64,000 bases of DNA. Source: Campylobacter showae. Its GTDB lineage: Bacteria; Campylobacterota; Campylobacteria; Campylobacterales; Campylobacteraceae. The position numbers and the translations under genes were made by a program. Below the pieces are notes generated by a model. It saw only the letters and a program-made list of their open reading frames with translations. It was not told where the DNA came from and did no database searches. The stretch covers positions 1,426,001-1,490,000 of the forward strand of contig NZ_CP012544.1 in NCBI RefSeq assembly GCF_004803815.1. The letters are read 5' to 3'. Positions 27,920 through 37,914 of this stretch are shown here, piece by piece (the stretch's first letter is position 1; every line of letters begins with the position of its first letter).

Positions 27920-30010
27920 ATGAGCAAAAAAAGATTAGGCGCGCAAGGCGGCAAATTTATACTTTTGTCGCTAGTAGCAGCCGCGAGCCTAAACGCGCAA
28001 ACCCAAAACGTCACGTTAGACGCCGCCATAGTAACGGCGATGGGTTTTGAAAGCGCGCTAAAAGAAGAGACTAGAAATATATTCGTCGTAACCAAAGCAG
28101 ACGTCGAGGCCTACGGCTACCGCTCGGTAAAAGAACTCGTAGAAAAGACCCCTAGCGTCGATTTCGTCAGCACATCAAGCCTAGGCGAAAACATAGACAT
28201 GCGCGGACAAGGCATGCGCGGAGACGGCGCGACGCCGACTATGGCCGTAAAAATCATGCTAAACGGAGTACCGATAAATATGGTCGATGCGGCGCATGGC
28301 ATAATACCGCTTGAGATGATCGCGATCGAGGACATCGAGCAGGTCGAAGTAATGCCGGGAGGCGGAGCCGTGCTCTACGGCAGCGGCACTAGAGGCGGCG
28401 TGGTAAATATCATCACCAAGCAAAAGCCGCGAGATTTTTTCGCAAACGTGAGCTCCAAGATAGGTTAGTATAGCTACCGCGACGCCGCAGCCACCGTCGG
28501 CGGAAACGTGAGCGAGGATCTGTTTTTAAAATTTAGCGGCAAAGCGTTCGGTCAAAAAGGCTACAGACACGACTACAAGGAGCGCGGATACTACGTAAGC
28601 GGCGGGCTAAACTACAAATTTAACGACTCCCACTCGCTAAATTTGACGCCTAGCGTATTTAAATCAAAAAGAAACGATCCGGGCACCCTAACCCAAGATC
28701 AAGTTTCGCAAGACCGCAGACAAAACGCCAATAACGGCCTAACAAAGCTTTTTGAAAACGAGAAAATCGACGTTAGCGCCGTTTACGAGGGCAAATTTAA
28801 CGACTTTTACTCGGTAAATTTGATGCCGTATTATCAAAAAATCAAAATCAAAACCTCCTCGACCGAGTCGGCTCGCGGCGTGCGCTATCCGTCGCAGGGA
28901 CTTTTCGGCGATAAAAAATACGGCGTAAATTTTAAAAACAAGCTTGACTACGGCAGCGGCGAGTTTATCTTCGGCTACGACTACGAGCAAAACAAAGGCG
29001 ATAGAGAGTCGCACTACGAGGTAAAAACGTCGCCCGTGATAAGCCTAAAACACGATACGACGCTAGATCTACAAAAGACCACGCACGCGCTTTATTTTAT
29101 GGAAAAGCATAAATTTACGCAGGTTTTTGACCTGAGCTTCGGGTATAGATTTGAGCGCGCGCAGTACGAGGCCAGCAGGGTTTCTGATATGAAGGGCTTT
29201 AGAAACGGCATACCTTTTCCTCCGATGACTAGCTACAACGCCATAAGCGACGGCGGAGATATCGACAACCACGCGTTTGAGTTTACGCCGAATTTCAGAT
29301 ACTCCGACACCGGAAACGTATATTTTAAATTTGAGCGCGGCTACATCTCACCCTCGCCTTCTCAGGTAACCGACAAAGATCAGGTAACCAAGCAATACAA
29401 ATTTAACGACCTAAAATCCGAGAAATTTAACACCTACGAGATCGGACTAAAAGATCACGTCGCAAGCATGCCGGTAAACGCTACCGTGTTTTTAACCGAT
29501 ACTAGCGACGAGATAGCCTACGCAGAGCTCGAGGCCAATCACGGAGACGCTTGGAAATACTACAACATCGCAAAAACCAGACGCTACGGATTTGAGTTTT
29601 TTAGCAGGCAAAACGTCTTTGATAGACTGATTTTGAGCCAGTCCTACGCCTACGTAAACGCCACGATCAAAAAAGGCGATAACGCCGGCAAAGAGGTGCC
29701 CTACGTTTCAAAACACAAATTTATATTCGGCGCGGACTACGAGATCGTGAGCGACTTGCACTTGTTTGCGGACTATAAATTTTACTCAAAGAAAAAGGGC
29801 GTAAACTACGACAATATCTCATCTCGCAGCATCGTGGACGCAGGCGTTTCGTATAAATTTAAAAGCGGGTTTGGCATAACGGGAGGCATAAAAAATCTCT
29901 TTAACAAAAAATACTACGACTACCAAGGCAAAAACAGCCAAACCTGCATTTACGAGTATAGCCCGGCAAACGAGCGAAACTACTACGTAGAGTTTAAATA
30001 CGCTTACTAA
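27920..30010 (+). pseudogene. TonB-dependent outer membrane receptor 1, interrupted by an in-frame TAG
   Basis: One reading frame of 697 codons broken by a single TAG at 28466-28468. The first part has a signal peptide (FILLSLVAAASLNA) and a plug domain (LDAAIVTAMGFESALKEE, EDIEQVEVMPGGGAVLYGSG). The second part is the beta barrel ending in NERNYYVEFKYAY. The paralogue at 31266 reads SSKLASYSYKD where this gene reads SSKIG-stop-YSYRD, so the stop most likely replaces Ser (TCG to TAG). No other damage is seen, so the lesion is recent, is read through, or is an assembly error. An intact receptor would import an iron compound, probably haem given the ChuW-type gene downstream. ATG follows AAGGGAGTTAAA. 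Confidence 0.85.
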
Positions 30011-30016
30011 ACCGTT

Positions 30017-30043
30017 AAATTTAGGGCTTTATGCCCTAAATTT
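30017..30043 (+). terminator. Terminator after receptor 1
   Basis: AAATTTAGGGC and GCCCTAAATTT pair perfectly over 11 bp around 5 bases, followed by GCCTTTTT. It separates receptor 1 from the exbB promoter. Confidence 0.75.
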
Positions 30044-30146
30044 GCCTTTTTGGACGCTACGTTTTTCTGCGAAACGTTATTAGGATTTTATTATCTAACG
30101 CTATGAAATCTCGTCAAATTTTATTACCGATTAATGATAGCGGTGG

Positions 30147-30177
30147 TATAATAAACTGCTTTTGATAATTAATATTA
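30147..30177 (+). promoter_or_regulatory. exbB promoter with Fur-box-like operator
   Basis: TATAAT at 30147-30152 is followed by GATAATTAATATTA at 30164-30177, which matches two hexamer units of a Fur box and would overlap the transcription start. This predicts iron repression of the exbB-to-flavodoxin operon. Confidence 0.5.
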
Positions 30178-30185
30178 GGATTAAA

Positions 30186-30815
30186 ATGTTTGAGTATATA
30201 GAAGTCGGCGGTATATTTATGTGGCCGATATTTTGCCTTTCGGTGCTCGGTATCGCGGTGCTTCTTGAAAAGGGAGCGTATTTTTTATTTACCGAGATAG
30301 ACGCGACGAGTTCGTTTAAGATCAAGCTTTGCAATCTCATTTTAGAAGGCGACTACGCAAAAATCAAAGAATTTTGCAAAGGCTACAAAAACTCGCTTGC
30401 TAAAACCGCGCTTTTCGTCGCGGAAAATTTAGGCGAAGGCGCGAGTAAAACGCAGATCGACTACATCGCCGAGGAGGCCGTATCCATGCAGCTAACCTCG
30501 CTTGAACGGCGCACGTGGATACTCGGACTTTGCGCGAGCGCGAGCCCGCAGTTAGGGCTGCTTGGCACGATAGTTGGTATGATAAAGGCCTTTAGCGGAC
30601 TTAGTGGCGGAGTAGACGCTCCGCTCGTTGCAGTCGGTATCTCCGAGGCGCTTTATACGACGGCTTTTGGGCTTATAGTGGCGATTCCTTGCGTGATATT
30701 TTTTCTCATGATTAGCAAGAAAATAGATTTCATCCTAAACGATCTAAACCGCATTATGAGCCTGTTTGGACGCAGTTTTGAAAGGAGAAGCTGTGAAGTA
30801 TGTCCGCAGAGATAA
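30186..30815 (+). CDS. exbB: ExbB-type proton channel subunit
   Basis: 209 residues from the ATG behind TTAGGATTAAA; an earlier in-frame ATG at 30162 lies in the operator. It has the MotA/TolQ/ExbB fold: one N-terminal membrane helix (GGIFMWPIFCLSVLGIAVLLEKG), a cytoplasmic part, and two more helices with LGLLGTIVGMIKAFSGLSGG and SEALYTTAFGLIVAIPCVIFF. With ExbD and TonB it couples proton flow to outer membrane receptors. It is the first gene of a run of nine tightly packed genes. Confidence 0.92.
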   Translation: MFEYIEVGGIFMWPIFCLSVLGIAVLLEKGAYFLFTEIDATSSFKIKLCNLILEGDYAKIKEFCKGYKNSLAKTALFVAENLGEGASKTQIDYIAEEAVSMQLTSLERRTWILGLCASASPQLGLLGTIVGMIKAFSGLSGGVDAPLVAVGISEALYTTAFGLIVAIPCVIFFLMISKKIDFILNDLNRIMSLFGRSFERRSCEVCPQR

Positions 30816-31215
30816 GGCCAGATACGCCGGCATCTCTATGTTAAATTTGATCGACGTGATATTCGTACTTTTGCTATTTTTCATGGTTACGACCTCTTTT
30901 AATAAATTTGCCCACATCGACATCGCCCTACCCCAAAGCACGTCAAATTTAGACGAAAAAGACACCAAAAACGTCGAGGTTTTTTATTTGCTTAACGGCG
31001 AAGTGCTTTTGAGTATAAACGGCGAGCAAAAAAGCTTAAATTTAGCAGATCTAGCCGCTCAAATCGCAAATTTAACCCCAAAGCAAAAAGAGAGCGTCAA
31101 ACTAAACGCAGATGGAGCTATAAACTACGGCGAGGTCGTAAATTTGATCTCTATTTTAAAAGATAGCGGCACGCAAAACGTCGAGCTAAATATCAAGAAA
31201 AAGCCGAAAGGATAG
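30793..31215 (+). CDS. exbD: ExbD-type proton channel subunit
   Basis: 140 residues from GTG at 30793, which lies six bases behind AAAGGAG and overlaps the exbB end by 23 bases; the earlier in-frame ATG at 30766 precedes the ribosome site. One membrane helix (LIDVIFVLLLFFMVTTSF) contains the essential Asp in LNLID, followed by a periplasmic domain. It works with ExbB and TonB. Confidence 0.9.
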   Translation: MKYVRRDKARYAGISMLNLIDVIFVLLLFFMVTTSFNKFAHIDIALPQSTSNLDEKDTKNVEVFYLLNGEVLLSINGEQKSLNLADLAAQIANLTPKQKESVKLNADGAINYGEVVNLISILKDSGTQNVELNIKKKPKG

Positions 31216-31265
31216 AAAATGAACCCGGTTTTATCTCCCTGTAAATTTAACCAAGGAGAACAACT

Positions 31266-33338
31266 ATGATTGCTAAATCAAGCCAAGGAGCTATCGCGCT
31301 TTCGCTGATAGCAAGTATAAATTTATACGCCGCGGAGGATAGCTCCACTAGACTAGACGCCACCGTCATAACTACGACTGGCTTTGAGAGCGCGCTAAAA
31401 GACGAGGTTAGAAACGTAACCGTTATAACCGCAAAAGAGATAGAGGACAGGGGATACCGCGATATCAAAGAAGCTCTCGAAAAAGCTCCGGGCGTCAGCC
31501 TAAACGGCAACAACGTAGATATGCGCGGGCAAGGTTCCAGAAGGAGCTCGTCGGCTAGATCGACCACGACCGTAAAGGTGATGGTGGACGGCGTCGTGCT
31601 AAACATGATCGACACTACGCCTACTAGGATCCCCGTAGATATGATACCTATCGAGGATGTAGATAGGATAGAGATAGTCCCGGGAGGCGGCACCGTTCTA
31701 TACGGCAGCGGCACGATGGGAGGCGTGATAAATATCATCACCAAAAAAAGCAAAAAGAAATTTTACGCAGGCGTCTCTAGCAAGCTCGCCTCCTACTCGT
31801 ATAAAGACGTAGCCCTAAACGTCGGCGGCGGAGTAACCGACGCGCTATCTTTAAAACTAAACGCGAAAAAATCTGACTCAAACGGATATAGACGCGGAGA
31901 TAAAACCAAAGAAGACTACGTCTCGGGCGGCCTAACCTATCAGATAACGGACGATCAGGCGCTATCTATAAACTCAAGCTATTTTAAAGACAAAAGCCGC
32001 ACCACGGGTGCTCTAAGCAAAGCTCAGCTAGAGCAAGACAGAAGACAAGCAGGATCAAGTAAAACCGACTATCTAAACAAAAGAGTTAGCGTAAACGCCG
32101 ACTACTCTATAAATTTAAATGATGCGCTGACGTTTAATCTATCGCCTTATTATCAAAAACTAACCATGGACTCCTATAGCGCCTACAAAGACGGCGGCAG
32201 CGGAGCGCTAGGGCTAACCGATAAACAAGCCGGAGCTAAATTTAAGGGCAAATACGGCTACGGCAGCGGAGATTTTATATTCGGTTACGACTTTTTAAGA
32301 CAAGAGGCCAAAAGATCTATACTCTCGAAATCTACGAGCAGACGCGGCCCTATCACGGTAAGCGCCGACGTCACGACCAAATTTGACGTAGAAAAGAAAA
32401 CGCATTCGTTTTACGTGTTAGAAAAGCACGACTTCACCGATCAGTTTTCTTTGAGCGCGGGGTATAGGTTCGAGCTAGCTAGAAACGATATGGATAGGCG
32501 CTCAAACTCCGTAGTAAAGATGACGCCTGGCCGGACGATAACTAGCGCTTCGTCCTTTAAAGGCAAGAAAAACTCGGACAACCACGCCTTTGAGATAACG
32601 CCTAGCTTTAAATACTCAGACACCGGCAACGTTTATTTTAAATTTGAGCGCGGATTCGTCTCGCCCTCGCCCGTTCAGTTTGTGGATAAGCCAAACAGAA
32701 CCGACTACGTAGTAAACAATCTAAAATCAGAAACCTACCAAACCTACGAGCTTGGCGTGAGAGATATGATCTATGATAATTTCATAAGCGCGACCGTGTT
32801 TTTAACCGATACGAAAAACGAAATCTACACCAGAACGCTCACAAATAACATAACCGACGGCTGGTTTTTTATAAATTTAGACGACGTCAGGAGATACGGA
32901 GCCGAGCTCTACGCCGAACAGCAAATTTTAGACAATCTAAAAACCAGCCAGACCTTCTCCTACGTAAAAGCCGAATTTAAAAAAGGTAGCAACAAGGGCA
33001 TGGAGGTGCCGACCGTACAAAAGAGCAAATTTGTCGCCAGCATCGACTACGAGCCGATCAAAGATCTAAATTTACTCCTTGACGTCAAATACCTATCAAA
33101 GCTAAAAAGAGCGATCTACTCGGGCGTGACAGACATATCCGGCTACGAGACGCAAACCGTATCTAGAACGCTAGTGGATCTTGGCGCAAAGTATAAATTT
33201 AAAGGCGGATTTTCGGTCTCTGCAGGAGTTAAAAATTTATTCAACAAAAAATACAACTCCTATCAAAGCGAGCTAGAGGATATATACGAGCCCGCAGACG
33301 AGAGAAACTACTACGTAGAGTTTAAGTATGCCTACTAA
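31266..33338 (+). CDS. TonB-dependent outer membrane receptor 2 (intact)
   Basis: 690 residues: signal peptide (GAIALSLIASINLYA), plug domain with LDATVITTTGFESALKDE, NNVDMRGQGS and DRIEIVPGGGTVLYGSGTMGG, and a 22-strand-type barrel ending in DERNYYVEFKYAY with the terminal aromatic. It is paralogous along its length to receptor 1. The binding partner cannot be read from the sequence; haem or a ferric siderophore are the candidates. ATG follows CCAAGGAGAACAACT. The stop overlaps the permease start by 11 bases. Confidence 0.92.
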   Translation: MIAKSSQGAIALSLIASINLYAAEDSSTRLDATVITTTGFESALKDEVRNVTVITAKEIEDRGYRDIKEALEKAPGVSLNGNNVDMRGQGSRRSSSARSTTTVKVMVDGVVLNMIDTTPTRIPVDMIPIEDVDRIEIVPGGGTVLYGSGTMGGVINIITKKSKKKFYAGVSSKLASYSYKDVALNVGGGVTDALSLKLNAKKSDSNGYRRGDKTKEDYVSGGLTYQITDDQALSINSSYFKDKSRTTGALSKAQLEQDRRQAGSSKTDYLNKRVSVNADYSINLNDALTFNLSPYYQKLTMDSYSAYKDGGSGALGLTDKQAGAKFKGKYGYGSGDFIFGYDFLRQEAKRSILSKSTSRRGPITVSADVTTKFDVEKKTHSFYVLEKHDFTDQFSLSAGYRFELARNDMDRRSNSVVKMTPGRTITSASSFKGKKNSDNHAFEITPSFKYSDTGNVYFKFERGFVSPSPVQFVDKPNRTDYVVNNLKSETYQTYELGVRDMIYDNFISATVFLTDTKNEIYTRTLTNNITDGWFFINLDDVRRYGAELYAEQQILDNLKTSQTFSYVKAEFKKGSNKGMEVPTVQKSKFVASIDYEPIKDLNLLLDVKYLSKLKRAIYSGVTDISGYETQTVSRTLVDLGAKYKFKGGFSVSAGVKNLFNKKYNSYQSELEDIYEPADERNYYVEFKYAY

Positions 33339-34308
33339 AAACGGAGTTACGGCGGTTTTGGCGGCGCTTACGGCGCTGCTTTTTATATTTTCGCTTAGCC
33401 TAGGCGGGGCCGATATCTCGTGGCAAGATATCATCAAATTTGCAAGCGGCAGCGAGATAGACGAGATAAAGGAAACTATCCTGCTAGAAATCCGCTTGCC
33501 GCGCGTCATCATGGCATTTTTGATCGGTATGCTGCTAGCAAGCTCTGGCGTCGTCGTGCAAAGCGTATTTTTAAACCCACTAGCAGACCCCTACATCATC
33601 GGCATCGCCTCTGCTGCGACCTTTGGCGCCGTGGCGGCTTATCTTTTAAAGCTTCCCGATTTTTACTACGGCGTATTTGCTTTTTTTAGCGCGGCGATAC
33701 TTTCGGTGCTGATCTTTAAACTCTCCAAAAAAGGCAAATCCATCGCCACGCTTCTTATCATCGGTATCGCGTTTTCGTCGTTTTTGGGTGCGTTTACGAG
33801 CTTTGCGACCTACCTCATCGGCGAGGATAGCTTTAAGATAGTAGCGTGGATGATGGGCTACGTGGGCTCGGCAAACTGGGAAAAGATCGCCTACATCAGC
33901 GTTCCTCTCGTGCTATCTATGGCGTATTTTTACTTTAAGCGATTTGAGCTAAACGTCATCTTAAGCGGCGACGAGGAGGCTCAAAGCCTAGGCGTGGACG
34001 TAGAAAAGATGAAAAAACGCCTACTTATCGTTTCATCCTTAGCCGTGGCGTTTTCGGTCGCGTTTACGGGCATGATAGGCTTTGTGGGGCTCATCATCCC
34101 GCACACGCTACGCATGATACTAAAAACCTCGAGCAACATCGTTTTGATACCTATTAGCGCCTTTGCGGGCGGGTTTTTCCTGCTGGCCTGCGACACGATA
34201 GGCAAAAGCGTTCTAAGCCCGACCGAGGTACCTATCGGCGTGGTTACGGCGTTTTTCGGCGCTCCGTTTTTTCTATTTTTAGCTATCCGCTCAAGCAGGA
34301 GCATATAA
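33328..34308 (+). CDS. FecCD-type ABC permease for iron/haem import
   Basis: 326 residues, about ten membrane segments, with the family landmarks EIRLPRVIMAFLIGMLLASSG, NPLADPYIIGIASAATFGA and GMIGFVGLIIPHTLR. The permease forms a homodimer in the inner membrane with the ATPase encoded next. The ribosome site is weak, consistent with translational coupling to the receptor gene it overlaps. Confidence 0.93.
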   Translation: MPTKNGVTAVLAALTALLFIFSLSLGGADISWQDIIKFASGSEIDEIKETILLEIRLPRVIMAFLIGMLLASSGVVVQSVFLNPLADPYIIGIASAATFGAVAAYLLKLPDFYYGVFAFFSAAILSVLIFKLSKKGKSIATLLIIGIAFSSFLGAFTSFATYLIGEDSFKIVAWMMGYVGSANWEKIAYISVPLVLSMAYFYFKRFELNVILSGDEEAQSLGVDVEKMKKRLLIVSSLAVAFSVAFTGMIGFVGLIIPHTLRMILKTSSNIVLIPISAFAGGFFLLACDTIGKSVLSPTEVPIGVVTAFFGAPFFLFLAIRSSRSI

Positions 34309-34309
34309 A

Positions 34310-35077
34310 GTGAAAGTAGAAAAACTATGCTTTAGCTACGGCAAAAAAGAGATACTAAAAAACGTAAATTTGAGCCTTGAAAACGGTAGGTTCGTAGGGA
34401 TTTTGGGTCCAAACGGCTGCGGCAAATCCACTCTTTTAAAAAATATCCTAAGAATTTTATCGCCAAATAGCGGCGTGATCACGCTAAAAAACAAAAAGCT
34501 GGAGGATTATTCGCTAAAAGAGTTGGCTAAAATTTTAGGCTTCGTGCCGCAAAAAACGGTTCTAAGTATGCCGCTAACGGTCGAGGATATCGTACTAACG
34601 GGGCGCTTTTGTCATCTAAAAAGCCAGTTTAGCGGATACGACGCAAACGACGTAGCCAAAACCTACGAGATCATGCGCCTGCTTGACGTAGAGCGGTTTG
34701 CTAAACGCAGCGCCCACTACTTAAGCGGCGGAGAATTTCAGCGGGTGCTGCTAGCTAGAGCGCTAGTTAGCGAACCAAAAATTTTACTTCTTGACGAGCC
34801 TACGAGCGCGCTAGATCTAAACTACGGGGTTCAGATGCTAAAGATCTGCGAAAATTTAACTAGAGAGCTAAATTTACTCTCCGTAGCCGTGCTACACGAT
34901 CTAAATTTAGCCGCTATGTTTTGCGACAAGATCGTGATGTTAAAAGACGGCGAGATACGCTACGCAGGCACGGCAAAGCAGCTTTATACGAAAGAAATTT
35001 TACATGAAATTTACGGGCTAAACTGCGAAATTTTAGAACACGACGGCATGCCGTTCGTCGTGCCCGTAAAGCGATAA
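34310..35077 (+). CDS. ABC ATPase for iron/haem import (FecE/FepC-like)
   Basis: 255 residues with Walker A GPNGCGKST (about 34-42), Q-loop VPQK, signature YLSGGEFQRVLLARAL, Walker B ILLLDEPTSALD and H-loop VLHDLNLA. The start is GTG one base after the permease stop, with AGCAGGAGCATATAA upstream. It energises the adjacent permease. Confidence 0.92.
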   Translation: MKVEKLCFSYGKKEILKNVNLSLENGRFVGILGPNGCGKSTLLKNILRILSPNSGVITLKNKKLEDYSLKELAKILGFVPQKTVLSMPLTVEDIVLTGRFCHLKSQFSGYDANDVAKTYEIMRLLDVERFAKRSAHYLSGGEFQRVLLARALVSEPKILLLDEPTSALDLNYGVQMLKICENLTRELNLLSVAVLHDLNLAAMFCDKIVMLKDGEIRYAGTAKQLYTKEILHEIYGLNCEILEHDGMPFVVPVKR

Positions 35078-35107
35078 ATTTACAAATCAAATTTGAAAGG
35101 ATTTTCT

Positions 35108-35929
35108 ATGAAAAAAATAGCCGCACTTTTGCTTGCAGCCAGTTGTCTTTTGGCAAATTTAACCGCAAATTCGCCCAAAAAACTAGTCGTACTAGACCCA
35201 TCAGTCGTCGAGATAGTCTATATGCTAGGCGCGCAGGATCAGTTAGCGGCCATCGCTACGCTTCAGTTTTCTAAAATTTGGCCGGAGGATCAAACCGTAA
35301 AGCTAAAAAGCGTAGGCACATACACAAAGCCAAATATCGAGCAGATCGTCGAGCTAAAGCCTGATCTTGTTATCACCAGCTTTCACTCGGCAAACGTAAA
35401 CGAGAGCCTTGCTAAATTTAACCTAAAAACCCTCACGCTAAAAGCAGATAGCGTCGGCGATATCTACAAAAATATCGAAGAAATCGGCAAAGTAACGGGC
35501 AAGGAACAAAAAGCGAGCGAAGTCGTAAGCGAGATAAAATCCAAAATCGACTCTTTCGCAAACAGCGAGATAAAGGGCAAAAAGATACTAGCGGTATTTT
35601 CCTCGACGCCGCTTACTGGCTTTAGCTCAAAGACGCTGCCGGGCGATATCTTTACCAAACTCGGACTAAAAAACATCGCCGATAACGTAGAAGGCTCGAC
35701 TCCGATCGTCTCGACCGAGTTTATCTTGTCGCAAAATCCGGACTTCATCGTCGTTATCGGCGGCATGGGCGGCGACGGCGAAAATTTCCTAAAACAAAAT
35801 CCGGTGCTTAAAAAAACGACCGCCGCAAAAAACGGCAAAGTACTCACCGTGCCCTCCTCGCTACTACTTAGAGGAACGCCTCGCATAGGCGAAGCCGTAG
35901 ATAAATTTTACGAGATGCTAAGCAAATAA
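35108..35929 (+). CDS. Periplasmic substrate-binding protein of the iron/haem ABC importer
   Basis: 273 residues from the ATG behind GAAAGGATTTTCT. A Sec signal peptide (IAALLLAASCLLANLTANS) precedes a class III (BtuF/FhuD-like) binding protein: KLVVLDPSVVEIVYMLGA, then GTYTKPNIEQIVELKPDLV and the long connecting helix. The cysteine in the signal region (SCLLANL) is not a clean lipobox, so a soluble form is more likely. The ligand is undetermined. The stop overlaps tonB by one base. Confidence 0.9.
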   Translation: MKKIAALLLAASCLLANLTANSPKKLVVLDPSVVEIVYMLGAQDQLAAIATLQFSKIWPEDQTVKLKSVGTYTKPNIEQIVELKPDLVITSFHSANVNESLAKFNLKTLTLKADSVGDIYKNIEEIGKVTGKEQKASEVVSEIKSKIDSFANSEIKGKKILAVFSSTPLTGFSSKTLPGDIFTKLGLKNIADNVEGSTPIVSTEFILSQNPDFIVVIGGMGGDGENFLKQNPVLKKTTAAKNGKVLTVPSSLLLRGTPRIGEAVDKFYEMLSK

Positions 35930-36690
35930 TGCGCTACTTTCTAGTCTCGCTCGTCTTAAATTTAGCTCTACTTTTTTTGCCGTTAAACTCGCGCCCAATA
36001 GAGAGCGCAAAGCCGCAAGAAACGATAAAGATAAAGCTAAATTTGACGCAAGAGGAGCCTAGTAAAGAGACTAGAGAGCAAATCCCGCCTCAAAGCGCAG
36101 AGCCATTTGAAAGGCCGCAAGAAACGCAACCCGAACCGGTCAAATTTGAGCCCGAGCCCGAAATTTTACAGCCCGAGCCAAAGCCGGTAGAGCCGGAACC
36201 CAAAAAGCCAAAGGAGGAGAAAAAGCAACCGCCAAAGCCAAAAATAAAAAAGCAAATCTCGCCAAAGCCGGCGCAAGCGGTAAAAGAGGAGCCTAAATTT
36301 GAACCGGCACCCGCACCGACTCAAATTTTACCCGCCGAGCAAAGCGCGCAGCCTAGCTCAAATTTAGCCCCCGCAAAGCAGCCCGCCGCGCAAGATAGCG
36401 GCGAAGCAAAAGAGCAAAACGCGTGCAAAGAGGGCGTCGGCTTTACCGTGGCGCGCGAGCCGGAGGCCAAATATCCCAAAAAAGCGCTCATGCTGCGGCT
36501 AAGCGGGATGTTTAGAGTCGAAGTAGATTTTAAATTTGACGGAGAGATAAAGATAATAGCCGTTCGCGGGAAAAATAAAATTTTTAACGACGAAGCCGTA
36601 AAAATAACAAAGGAGTTAGAAATTAAAGCGTTAAAAAATATTTCGAATTGTATAATTACCAAACCTTACGAATTCAAAACGGAGGAATAG
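35929..36690 (+). CDS. tonB: Energy transducer TonB
   Basis: 253 residues: an N-terminal membrane anchor (YFLVSLVLNLALLFLPL), a long Pro/Glu/Lys-rich periplasm-spanning spacer (about 30-150, with PEPKPVEPEPKKPKEEKK), and a short C-terminal TonB domain (AKYPKKALMLRLSGMFRVEV, ending about 250). It links ExbBD to the receptors. ATG overlaps the preceding stop. Confidence 0.9.
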   Translation: MRYFLVSLVLNLALLFLPLNSRPIESAKPQETIKIKLNLTQEEPSKETREQIPPQSAEPFERPQETQPEPVKFEPEPEILQPEPKPVEPEPKKPKEEKKQPPKPKIKKQISPKPAQAVKEEPKFEPAPAPTQILPAEQSAQPSSNLAPAKQPAAQDSGEAKEQNACKEGVGFTVAREPEAKYPKKALMLRLSGMFRVEVDFKFDGEIKIIAVRGKNKIFNDEAVKITKELEIKALKNISNCIITKPYEFKTEE

Positions 36691-37914
36691 ATGTTTGAAA
36701 CCAGGCAAAAAGGGCACGCTGGACCGACGCGCCCCAAAAAAATAAAAATGGCGACTAACGCCGAGGTGGAGAAATTTCTAAACAAGGAGCTACCTGCGCA
36801 AAAGGACGGCGTGATATACATTCACGTGCCTTTTTGCGATAATATCTGCTCGTTTTGCTCGATGAACCGCACAAAGCTGGAAGACGAGCTAGACAGCTAC
36901 ACGCAGTATCTGCTGGGCGAGATCAAGAAATACGGCAAATTTCCGTATCTGCAAGCTAAAAATATCCGCAGCGTCTATTTTGGCGGCGGAACTCCTACGA
37001 TACTAAAAGAAAAGCACTTAGAACCGATCATCACGGCTCTGCGCTCGAGCTTTAATATCGCCGAGGACTGCGAATTTAGTCTAGAAACCACGCTACACAA
37101 TCTAAATTTGAGCAAAGTGCGCCTACTAGAAAGTCTAGGCGTAAACCGCTTTAGCATCGGCGTGCAGACATTTTCGGACAAAGGCCGCAAGCTACTAAAC
37201 CGCGTCCACGACAAAAAAGGCGCGATAGAGCACCTAAAAATGATCAGGCAAAATTTTAGCGGCATGGTTTGCACGGATATTATATTTAACTACCCCGAGC
37301 AAACGATAGACGAGGTGCTAGAAGACGCCCGCCTAGTCGATGAGCTAAACATCGACAGCACGAGCTTTTATTCGCTTCAGCTTTTTGAAAAATCAGAACT
37401 TGCAAAGACCGTATCGCAGGATTATTACGACGTAAATTACGAGCACAAGCTGCACAACGCTTTCTTTGAAAAGCTGCTAGGCACTGGCAACTACGAGGTG
37501 CTAGAGCATACTAAATTTAACCGTATCGGCCGCGACCGCTATCAGTATATCCGCCTAAGCCACGAGGGCGCCGATATCCTGCCATTAGGTAGGGGCTCTG
37601 GCGGAAAGCTAGGCTACTACGACATCTACAACGCAAAAGAAAAAATGCGTATGATAAATAAAGTAGACGACAAACAGCGTGCCGAAGGACGGCTAAAAAG
37701 CCTCTTTATGTACCCAAAAATCGACCTAGCGCAGGTTAAAAGCCTAGTTAGCGATGAGACCTTTAGCGCGCTAATGGAGTTTTTCAAAAAATGCGAAAGC
37801 AAAGGCTATATGCGCATAGAAAACGGCTTTTTAAACTACACGACGGACGGCGTATTTTGGGGCATGTCGATCGGCACCGAAGTAGCAAATATCTCACAAA
37901 AGGACTTTGAATGA
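36691..37914 (+). CDS. chuW: Radical SAM haem-degrading enzyme, ChuW/HutW-like
   Basis: 407 residues of the HemN-related radical SAM family with CDNICSFCSMNR (about 48-59) as the Fe-S motif, YFGGGTPT and the RFSIGVQTF segment. The location inside an iron/haem uptake operon, the TRPKKIKMATN-type N-terminus and the flavodoxin partner point to ChuW/HutW, which opens the haem ring without oxygen by a methyl-transfer radical reaction and releases iron. Coproporphyrinogen dehydrogenase (HemN) is the alternative, less likely here. ATG follows GGAGGAATAG; the stop overlaps the flavodoxin start by four bases (ATGA). Confidence 0.85.
   Translation: MFETRQKGHAGPTRPKKIKMATNAEVEKFLNKELPAQKDGVIYIHVPFCDNICSFCSMNRTKLEDELDSYTQYLLGEIKKYGKFPYLQAKNIRSVYFGGGTPTILKEKHLEPIITALRSSFNIAEDCEFSLETTLHNLNLSKVRLLESLGVNRFSIGVQTFSDKGRKLLNRVHDKKGAIEHLKMIRQNFSGMVCTDIIFNYPEQTIDEVLEDARLVDELNIDSTSFYSLQLFEKSELAKTVSQDYYDVNYEHKLHNAFFEKLLGTGNYEVLEHTKFNRIGRDRYQYIRLSHEGADILPLGRGSGGKLGYYDIYNAKEKMRMINKVDDKQRAEGRLKSLFMYPKIDLAQVKSLVSDETFSALMEFFKKCESKGYMRIENGFLNYTTDGVFWGMSIGTEVANISQKDFE

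Noticed and set aside
30162-30185. Earlier ATG for exbB
   Set aside because: It lies inside the Fur-box-like operator and lacks a ribosome site; the ATG at 30186 follows TTAGGA.
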